From: CAMPJU01 sp046566095 | Lineage (GTDB): Bacteria > Pseudomonadota > Gammaproteobacteria > Xanthomonadales > Xanthomonadaceae | Reading direction: 5' to 3' | DNA: 6,162 nucleotides | Assembly (NCBI GenBank): GCA_046566095.1 | Contig: JBKHXI010000182.1 | Coordinates: 1 to 6,162 of the forward strand | In this document: positions 1 through 6,162 of the stretch, one piece after another | Layout: each line of letters opens with the position of its first letter | How positions within the stretch are numbered: position 1 is the first letter of the stretch | Notes under the pieces: model-generated | What the model was told of the DNA's origin: nothing | Databases searched by the model: none | Seen by the model: the letters and a program-made list of their open reading frames with translations, nothing else | Made by a program: the position numbers and the translations under genes

Positions 1-767
1 GCCAGCAGCCGGTACTTGAGCGCGGCGTAGCGCATGTGCAGGCGGTGGAAGCGCCAGCCGCCGCGGCCGTCGACCAGGCCGCCGCGCAGCACCAGGTTCT
101 TGAGGAAGTAGGCGGCCGCGGCCAGCGCGCCGCGCCCGCGCCAGGCGCGGCGGCCGCGCGCGCGCTGTTCGGCGGCCCACAGCCGCGCATAGCCTTCCAG
201 CTTGCGCCAGTACTCGGCTTCGCTGCGCGCGGTGTCGTGTTCCATCGCGATGTCGCTGGTCGCCACCCGCGCGCCGGCCGTGTCGAGGTATTCGTGCACC
301 GCGCGCGGCGCGTGCCGGAAGCCGGCGCGGAACAGCCGCTCGACCGGCTCGCGGGCGAAGCTGCCGGCGCGCAGCCGGTGGCCGAGGAAGTGGGTGCGGC
401 GCAGCAGCCGCCAGACGTCGGCCGACTCGACCCGGCCGCCGGCGAACAGCGCGCGCAGGGCCGCCAGCGCCGGCGGCTCCAGCCATTCGTCCGCGTCCAG
501 CAGCAGCACCCAGGGCTGGGACGCCTGGTCGATCGCGGCGTTCTTCTGCGCGGCGTAGCCCAGCCAGTCCTGGTGCAGCACCCGCGCGCCGGCGGCGCGC
601 GCCAGCGCCACGGTGTCGTCGTCCGAACCCGAGTCCAGCACCACGACCTCGGCGCAGACCCGGGCCAGGCAGCGCACGCAGCGCCCGATCCGGTCGGCCT
701 CGTTGCGCGCCACCACCACCCCGCTCAGCGGCAGCGGCGCGGCTGCCGGGTCGCGCGCGCTCACCAT
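1..767 (-). CDS. Family 2 glycosyltransferase, WaaE/KdtX-like (LPS core), C-terminus cut by window edge
   Basis: Likely a cytoplasmic-face GT-A glycosyltransferase that transfers a sugar from a nucleotide donor to the inner core of lipopolysaccharide. 255 codons are visible with no stop, so the last few residues lie outside the window. Visible motifs: VVVARNEADRI (about 18-27), VVVLDSGSDDDT (41-52), GYAAQKNAAID (70-80), the metal-binding acidic motif LLLDADEWL (88-96), an ERLFR segment (143-147), VHEYL (157-161), and a C-terminal FLKN...GGLVDG...ALKY block (221-252) typical of the WaaE/beta-1,4-glucosyltransferase-like subgroup. The family is usually about 250-260 residues, so the protein is nearly complete. 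ATG at 767 overlaps the upstream stop by 7 nt (ATGGTGA); a GTG at 764 would give a 4-nt overlap. No Shine-Dalgarno is seen, so translation is probably coupled to the upstream gene. Fold and family are clear; donor and acceptor sugars are inference. Confidence 0.85.
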   Translation of the reverse strand, partial: MVSARDPAAAPLPLSGVVVARNEADRIGRCVRCLARVCAEVVVLDSGSDDDTVALARAAGARVLHQDWLGYAAQKNAAIDQASQPWVLLLDADEWLEPPALAALRALFAGGRVESADVWRLLRRTHFLGHRLRAGSFAREPVERLFRAGFRHAPRAVHEYLDTAGARVATSDIAMEHDTARSEAEYWRKLEGYARLWAAEQRARGRRAWRGRGALAAAAYFLKNLVLRGGLVDGRGGWRFHRLHMRYAALKYRLL

Positions 768-2266
768 CGCAGCGGCCGCCGCGCCAGCTCGCGGCCCAGC
801 TGCGCGTGCAGCGCGCGCGCCTGCGCCAGCGGCAGGAAGCGGATCCGCAGCGGCGGCGCCGTCGCCGGCGCGCCGGCGGTGTCCAGCGCCAGGGTGGCGG
901 TGCCGCAGCGCCGGTCCAGCGGCGAGCGCAGCAGCTGCAGCGCCTGCAGCTTGTCCAGCTCGGCGAAGCGCCACCAGCGCGACCACCAGCCGCCGCGCAC
1001 GGCCACCAGTTCCCCGGCGATCGACCAGGCCAGCCGCCGCGCATGCTGGCGCGCGGCGAACGCCGACCACGGCAGCCAGGCCAGCGCCAGCAGGCCCCAG
1101 CCGCCGAAGCGCCATGCCAGTGCCGTCGCGACCGCCAGCGCGAACGGGATCGAGGGCAGCCACAGCCGCCACCAGTGCCGCACCGGCAGCGGCTGCCAGG
1201 GCAGGGCGGGCCAGCCGCCGCGCGGCAGCAGGTGCGCCACCAGGGCGTCGCAGGTCGCCGGCGGCGCGATCGGCGCCAGCTCGCGCAGCGCGCGCTGCTG
1301 CTGCTCGGCCGACACCGCGGTGTCGACCTGCAGGCTGCGGCGCGCCAACAGCCGGTGCAGCACGCCCTCGCGCAGGGTCCAGGCCTGGATCCTGCGCCGC
1401 GACGCGCTGGTGCGCCAGCGCGCCAGCAGGCCGCGTTCGACGGTCAGCCGGCGGCCGTGCTCGCGCAGCTCGAAGCCGTGGTACTGCAGCAGCGCCAGCC
1501 CGACCGACAGCGCCCGCAGCAGCAGCACGAACGCGGCCGCCAGGCTGGCGGCGGCCAGCGCGTATTCCAGGGCGCCGAACGCCTGCGCGCCGGCCCAGCC
1601 GAACAGCGCCCGGCCCCAGGATTCGAACAGGCCGGGCAGCAGGTCGGGGCTGACCTGCCAGGCCGCGCCGAAGGCCGCCGCCAGCACCACCATGCCGCGG
1701 TTGGAGACCAGGCCCAGGCGCACCACCTCGGCCGGCGGCAGCGCCAGCAGCACGGTGCCCGGCTCGGCCGCCGCCGCGCCGGCCACCGGCGCCGCGCCGC
1801 GGCTGCGCACCAGGGTCTCCAGCGCCAGCGCCTGGTCCAGCCGCAGCACCCGCATCTCGGCCTCGGGCTTCTGCCCGCCGGCCGATTCCAGGCGCAGCTC
1901 GGCCACCCCGAACAGACGGTGCAGCAGCGACTGCTGCACGGCCACGTTGTGGATCCGCGCGAACGGGATCACCCGCAGGCTGCGCTCGAGCACCCCCTGC
2001 CGGATCACCAGCGCGTCGCCGGCGATGCCGTAGCGGTAGGTGAAGTACTGCCAGGCCGAGTACGCGGCCAGCAGGCCCACGCCGAGCAGCGGCCACAGTT
2101 CGTTGCGGTCGCCGCGGCCCAGGATCAGCAGCGCCACCAGCGGCACGATGAACTGGCGCAGCTGCGCCAGCAGCACGAACAGCCACGACATCGGGTGCAG
2201 GCGGTGCTCGGCGTCCGCGGCGCTGGCCGCCGGCGGCGCCGCGCCGGGCACGGATGGTTCAGTCAT
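761..2266 (-). CDS. YdbT-like membrane protein with three bacterial PH (bPH_2/DUF304) domains
   Basis: 501 residues, close to the roughly 490 of Bacillus subtilis YdbT. The layout is a threefold repeat of a membrane hairpin followed by a PH-like domain. Hydrophobic segments lie at about 28-50 and 57-72, then PH 1 at about 76-153, containing RQGVLERSLRVIPFARIHNV and the RLFG..ELRLESAGG signature. Hydrophobic segments at about 181-203 and 233-260 precede PH 2 (about 263-330). Segments at about 367-385 and 388-405 precede PH 3 (about 412-495). PH 1 is the best conserved; PH 2 and PH 3 are more divergent. The start overlaps the stop of the YdbS-like gene by 8 nt, and no Shine-Dalgarno precedes it, so translational coupling is likely. 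In Bacillus the ydbS-ydbT pair belongs to the SigW envelope-stress regulon and contributes to resistance to antimicrobial compounds made by other bacilli; the molecular function is unknown. A role in envelope or LPS homeostasis here is inferred from the flanking genes. Confidence 0.88.
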   Translation of the reverse strand: MTEPSVPGAAPPAASAADAEHRLHPMSWLFVLLAQLRQFIVPLVALLILGRGDRNELWPLLGVGLLAAYSAWQYFTYRYGIAGDALVIRQGVLERSLRVIPFARIHNVAVQQSLLHRLFGVAELRLESAGGQKPEAEMRVLRLDQALALETLVRSRGAAPVAGAAAAEPGTVLLALPPAEVVRLGLVSNRGMVVLAAAFGAAWQVSPDLLPGLFESWGRALFGWAGAQAFGALEYALAAASLAAAFVLLLRALSVGLALLQYHGFELREHGRRLTVERGLLARWRTSASRRRIQAWTLREGVLHRLLARRSLQVDTAVSAEQQQRALRELAPIAPPATCDALVAHLLPRGGWPALPWQPLPVRHWWRLWLPSIPFALAVATALAWRFGGWGLLALAWLPWSAFAARQHARRLAWSIAGELVAVRGGWWSRWWRFAELDKLQALQLLRSPLDRRCGTATLALDTAGAPATAPPLRIRFLPLAQARALHAQLGRELARRPLRW

Positions 2267-2810
2267 CGTCGTGGTCGATCTGCCGCGACAGCCGTTCGCG
2301 CAGGCGCTCGGCGTCCTCCTGGGCCAGGTTCGGCACGCTCACCGCGCTGTTGGCGGTGCCGGCGGTGTGCACCACCAGGGTGGCCAGCGCCCGGTGCCGC
2401 TGCAGCGGCCCGCGCTTGACATCCAGGTGCTGCACGCGGGTGGCCGGCACCCGGGTCTCGGCCTGCCAGAAGCGCCCGCGGCGGACCGCCAGGCCCTGCC
2501 CGTCGAGCAGCCAGCGGGTGTAGCGGTACTGCTTGCGGCCCAGCCAGAACGCCGCCGCCAGCGCCGCCAGCGCCAGCGTCGCGCCGGCCTGCCAGGCTGC
2601 GCCGATCAGGCCGCGGTCGGCCAGCGGGCCGCCGATGAAATACCCGGCCACCGCCGCCGGCAGCAGCAGCCACAGGTAGCCGGCGACGAACAGGGCCTGC
2701 GCGCGCGGCGGCAGCGGTTGCCACGCGGGCGCGGCGGCGTCGGACTCGGCGTCGGGCGCGGGCATCGGGTCGGGATCCGGTGGGGCGGGCGGAACGGGAT
2801 TGTCGGGCAT
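2259..2810 (-). CDS. YdbS-like small membrane protein with one bacterial PH domain
   Basis: 183 residues. Residues 1-30 are a proline-, aspartate- and alanine-rich, probably cytoplasmic tail. Two hydrophobic segments follow (about 38-58 and 67-89), then one bPH_2 domain (about 95-175) with the family signature VPATRVQHLDVKRGPLQR and a VVHTAGT strand. This is the usual YdbS architecture; B. subtilis YdbS is about 160 residues, so the extra length is mostly the N-terminal tail. ATG at 2810 is the longest in-frame ATG. An internal ATG at residue 16 would remove half of the tail, and no Shine-Dalgarno decides between them. The gene starts 27 nt after the acyltransferase stop and overlaps the YdbT-like gene by 8 nt. 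The two proteins probably act as a complex, as their near-universal pairing suggests. Family assignment is strong; function is unknown. Confidence 0.87.
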   Translation of the reverse strand: MPDNPVPPAPPDPDPMPAPDAESDAAAPAWQPLPPRAQALFVAGYLWLLLPAAVAGYFIGGPLADRGLIGAAWQAGATLALAALAAAFWLGRKQYRYTRWLLDGQGLAVRRGRFWQAETRVPATRVQHLDVKRGPLQRHRALATLVVHTAGTANSAVSVPNLAQEDAERLRERLSRQIDHDDD

Positions 2811-2837
2811 GGCGGGTCGCTGCGGGTGGGGTGCGCC

Positions 2838-3794
2838 TCAGTGCCGGCCGGCGTGCCTGGGATAGCACTGCGGCCAGTAGGGGTTGCTGCCGTCGGGCTG
2901 GATGCTGAAGCGCTTGTAGGTCCACTGGTACTGCAGCGGTGCGCGCAGCACCAGCCGTTCGATCGCCGCGTTGAGGGCGGCGGCGGCGCGCGCCGGGTCG
3001 CGGTCGGCGACGGCGGCGTCGACCGGTTCGATGCGGATGGTGAAGCCGCGCTCGTCGGGGTCGCGCTCGGCGGCCGCCAGCAGCACCGTCGCGCCGCTGC
3101 GCGCGGCCAGCCGCGACAGCAGGGTCATGGTCAGCGCCGGCTGGCCGAAGAACGGGGCGTGCACGCCTTCGCCGCGCTTGGGCTGCTGGTCGGGCAGGAT
3201 GCCGAGCACCCCGCCGTCCTGCAGCCGGCGCAGCAGGCGCCGCACCGCGGCGGCGTCGGCGCGGACCGGCAGCACCCCGGGCCGCGCCCGGGCCCGGGTC
3301 AGGAAGGCCTCGACCGCGCCCGAGCCGGGGGGCGCGTACAGCACCGCCAGCGGCGTGCGCGCGGCCAGCCACTGGTTCAGCAGTTCCCAGTTGCCGTAGT
3401 GGGGCGCGGCCAGGATCGCGCCGCGGCCCGAGGCCAGCGCCTGGTCCAGGTGGCCGGCGCCCTCGACCGCGCGCACCCGGCGCAGGTTGCGGGCGGCGGG
3501 CCGGGTCCAGAAACGCAGGCTCTCCAGCGCGGTCAGCCGTGCGTTGCGCACGGCCGCGTGCACCTGCCGCCGGCCCGGGGCGATGCCCGCGGCCGTCGCG
3601 ACCAGGGCCAGGTTGGTGCGCGCCACCTGCCAGTCGCGGCCGCGGCGGCCGGCCAGGTGCGCCGCCAGGCCGGCGAGCGCGGCCATCGCCCGCGGCGGCA
3701 GGCTCCCGATCAGCCAGGCCGCGGCGTGCAGCAGGCGGGCGCCGGGCGGCGCGCGGTCGGGCATCGCGCCTTCGTGCATCGCGGAGTCGTGCAT
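2838..3794 (-). CDS. lpxL: Lipid A biosynthesis acyltransferase, LpxL/HtrB family
   Basis: Inner-membrane acyltransferase that adds a secondary acyl chain from acyl-ACP to a lipid A precursor, a late step of lipid A synthesis. 318 residues, normal for the family (about 300). The catalytic HX4E motif is HYGNWE (H132, E137). Further family blocks are GGVLGILPDQQPKRGEGVHA (194-213), FFG (215-217) and the C-terminal WTYKRF (291-296). A hydrophobic N-terminal segment at about 21-47 fits membrane anchoring. Three in-frame ATGs (3794, 3779, 3764) lie in a 15-nt repeat; 3794 is chosen because a -10-like box ends six bases before it, fitting a leaderless transcript. It is the first gene of the operon that continues with the YdbS/YdbT-like pair and the glycosyltransferase. 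The chain specificity (lauroyl versus myristoyl, LpxL versus LpxM) cannot be read from the sequence, so the symbol denotes the family. Confidence 0.9.
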   Translation of the reverse strand: MHDSAMHEGAMPDRAPPGARLLHAAAWLIGSLPPRAMAALAGLAAHLAGRRGRDWQVARTNLALVATAAGIAPGRRQVHAAVRNARLTALESLRFWTRPAARNLRRVRAVEGAGHLDQALASGRGAILAAPHYGNWELLNQWLAARTPLAVLYAPPGSGAVEAFLTRARARPGVLPVRADAAAVRRLLRRLQDGGVLGILPDQQPKRGEGVHAPFFGQPALTMTLLSRLAARSGATVLLAAAERDPDERGFTIRIEPVDAAVADRDPARAAAALNAAIERLVLRAPLQYQWTYKRFSIQPDGSNPYWPQCYPRHAGRH

Positions 3795-3799
3795 CGCGG
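3757..3799 (-). repeat. Three-copy 15-nt-period repeat carrying three in-frame ATGs
   Basis: A 13-base unit, TCGTGCATCGCGG on the plus strand, occurs exactly at 3772-3784 and 3787-3799. A third copy at 3757-3769 matches 11 of 13 bases. Read on the minus strand it encodes the N-terminus of the acyltransferase as MHDSA-MHEGA-MPDRA, so each unit supplies an in-frame ATG preceded by GCG. It appears to have arisen by short tandem duplication of the start region. The repeat is seen directly; any functional role is inference. Confidence 0.8.
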
Positions 3800-3800
3800 C

Positions 3801-3808
3801 AGTGTAGC
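3801..3808 (-). promoter_or_regulatory. -10-like element of the envelope operon, leaderless layout
   Basis: On the minus strand this reads GCTACACT. The hexamer TACACT matches the TATAAT consensus at 4 of 6 positions and ends exactly six bases before the ATG at 3794, which would put the transcription start on or next to the A of the start codon. No good -35 hexamer is found at the usual spacing. The same arrangement occurs in front of dtd on the other strand, which raises confidence in both. Confidence 0.55.
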
Positions 3809-3811
3809 GAG

Positions 3812-3835
3812 CGCCGCGCGCGGTTCGGCGCGGCG
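3812..3835. repeat. GC-rich inverted repeat in the divergent promoter region
   Basis: CGCCGCGC (3812-3819) and GCGCGGCG (3828-3835) are perfect 8-bp inverted repeats around an 8-nt loop. The element covers the place where a -35 hexamer of the leftward promoter would lie. A shorter inverted pair, GCGCCG (3837-3842) with CGGCGC (3850-3855), follows toward dtd. Either could be an operator, but such repeats arise easily by chance in DNA this GC-rich. Confidence 0.3.
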
Positions 3836-3862
3836 GGCGCCGGGCAGCGCGGCGCGACCTCC

Positions 3863-3870
3863 GCTACCCT
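3863..3870 (+). promoter_or_regulatory. -10-like element of dtd, leaderless layout
   Basis: GCTACCCT contains TACCCT, which matches TATAAT at only 3 of 6 positions but ends exactly six bases before the dtd ATG at 3877. This places the predicted transcription start at the start codon. No -35 hexamer and no Shine-Dalgarno is visible upstream of dtd, consistent with a leaderless mRNA. It mirrors the element in front of the acyltransferase gene. Confidence 0.5.
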
Positions 3871-3876
3871 CGCGCC

Positions 3877-4317
3877 ATGCTCGCCCTGATCCAGCGCGTG
3901 ACCGAAGCCGACGTCCGGGTCGAGGGCGCGGTGGTCGGCGCGATCGGCGCCGGCCTGCTGGCCCTGGTCGCGGTCGAGCCCGGCGACGGCGACCCCGAGG
4001 TCGCACGGATGGCCCGCCGGCTGCTCGGCTACCGGGTGTTCGCCGACGCCGCCGGGCGCATGAACCGCTCGCTGGCCGAGACCGGCGGCGGCCTGCTGCT
4101 GGTCAGCCAGTTCACCCTGGCCGCCGACACCGGCTCGGGCATGCGCCCCGGCTTCAGCACCGCCGCGCCGCCGGAACTGGCTGAACGCCGCTTCAACCAG
4201 CTGGTCGCCGCCTGCCGCCAGGCCCATGCCGGGGCGGTGGAAACCGGCCGCTTCGGCGCCCATATGCAGGTACGCCTGGTCAACGACGGCCCGGTCACCT
4301 TCCTGCTGCGGCCCTGA
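3877..4317 (+). CDS. dtd: D-aminoacyl-tRNA deacylase (Dtd)
   Basis: Homodimeric cytoplasmic enzyme that hydrolyses D-amino acids from mischarged tRNAs (for example D-Tyr-tRNA), and also glycine from mischarged tRNA-Ala, as translation quality control. 146 residues, against 145 in E. coli. It begins MLALIQRVTEADVRV, the standard DTD start, and carries the active-site SQFT motif (77-80) and the Gly-cisPro motif NDGPVT (136-141), with GMRPGF (88-93) between them. All key residues are present and the length is normal. The start at 3877 is fixed by the family N-terminus; no Shine-Dalgarno precedes it and a -10-like box lies six bases upstream, so it is probably leaderless. It is transcribed divergently from the envelope operon and is followed after 103 bp by rpoD, which has its own promoter. 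Confidence 0.97.
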   Translation: MLALIQRVTEADVRVEGAVVGAIGAGLLALVAVEPGDGDPEVARMARRLLGYRVFADAAGRMNRSLAETGGGLLLVSQFTLAADTGSGMRPGFSTAAPPELAERRFNQLVAACRQAHAGAVETGRFGAHMQVRLVNDGPVTFLLRP

Positions 4318-4318
4318 C

Positions 4319-4359
4319 CGGGGCGCCCGCGGCCCCGCCCGCCGGCACCTGCCCGGCGG
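4319..4359 (+). terminator. Two consecutive GC-rich hairpins after dtd, possible terminator
   Basis: Directly after the dtd stop, CGGGGC (4319-4324) pairs with GCCCCG (4332-4337) across a 7-nt loop. CCGCCGG (4339-4345) then pairs with CCGGCGG (4353-4359), also across a 7-nt loop. No run of Ts follows the second stem, so this is not a classical intrinsic terminator. It could still terminate weakly or block 3' decay, and it ends 19 bases before the rpoD -10 box. Confidence 0.4.
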
Positions 4360-4375
4360 CCTTCACCCGACCGGC

Positions 4376-4384
4376 TGGTATAAT
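4376..4384 (+). promoter_or_regulatory. Extended -10 promoter of rpoD (TGGTATAAT)
   Basis: A perfect TATAAT (4379-4384) preceded by TG one base upstream (4376-4377) forms an extended -10 element, stronger than any other promoter signal in the window. No convincing -35 hexamer is found 16-18 bases upstream, where the sequence is part of a GC hairpin; extended -10 promoters can work without one. Transcription would start near 4391, giving a leader of about 30 nt that contains GGTGG (4407-4411), a weak ribosome binding site nine bases before the rpoD ATG. Confidence 0.75.
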
Positions 4385-4420
4385 GCCGGGTTCCCTCTTC
4401 GCAACCGGTGGCGCAGCCCC

Positions 4421-6162
<1,742 letters not shown>

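Noticed and set aside
36..2033. 665-codon plus-strand open frame opposite the glycosyltransferase and YdbT-like genes.
   Set aside because: It is alanine-, arginine- and proline-rich with no recognisable motif, while both minus-strand genes show clear family signatures. Long spurious frames are common at this GC content.
2040..4184. 714-codon plus-strand frame and 666-codon minus-strand frame (2263-4263) spanning several real genes.
   Set aside because: Both run across the acyltransferase, the YdbS-like gene and dtd in wrong frames, with repetitive RG/PA-rich translations. They also cross the intergenic promoter region.
4339..4359. The hairpin upstream of rpoD considered as a riboswitch or RNA thermometer.
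   Set aside because: It lies upstream of the predicted rpoD transcription start near 4391, so it would not be in the rpoD leader. The leader of about 30 nt is too short for a riboswitch.

Overview
The window looks like chromosomal DNA of a very GC-rich gammaproteobacterium, most likely Xanthomonadales/Lysobacteraceae (a Lysobacter- or Luteimonas-like organism). The evidence is the strongly GC-biased third codon positions, a proteobacterial RpoD and an outer-membrane lipid A acyltransferase. Two promoters also place a GCTACnCT -10 box six bases before the ATG, a layout I associate with leaderless xanthomonad genes. The genus is inference. No mobile element, tRNA, rRNA or CRISPR array was seen.

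Left half, minus strand (3794 down to 1): four tightly packed genes read as one operon. In transcription order they are an LpxL/HtrB-type lipid A acyltransferase, a small YdbS-like membrane PH-domain protein, a large YdbT-like protein with three membrane-hairpin/PH repeats, and a WaaE/KdtX-like family 2 glycosyltransferase cut by the window edge. The last three genes are joined by 7-8 nt overlaps, and the first junction is 27 nt. Three genes whose starts could be examined lack a Shine-Dalgarno sequence. The first and last genes point to lipopolysaccharide assembly (lipid A acylation and core sugar addition), so the PH-domain pair between them probably also works in the envelope. This is the least understood part of the window.

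Middle (3795-3876): an 82-bp divergent intergenic region with mirror-image -10-like boxes, each ending six bases before an ATG, and GC-rich inverted repeats between them. It drives the envelope operon leftward and dtd (D-aminoacyl-tRNA deacylase) rightward.

Right half, plus strand: dtd (3877-4317), a 103-bp intergenic region with two GC-rich hairpins and an extended -10 promoter (TGnTATAAT), then rpoD, the housekeeping sigma factor, cut by the right edge inside region 4. The genes are ordinary core genes. The points worth a second look are the LPS/PH-domain operon, the paired leaderless promoters and the triplicated start region of the acyltransferase.
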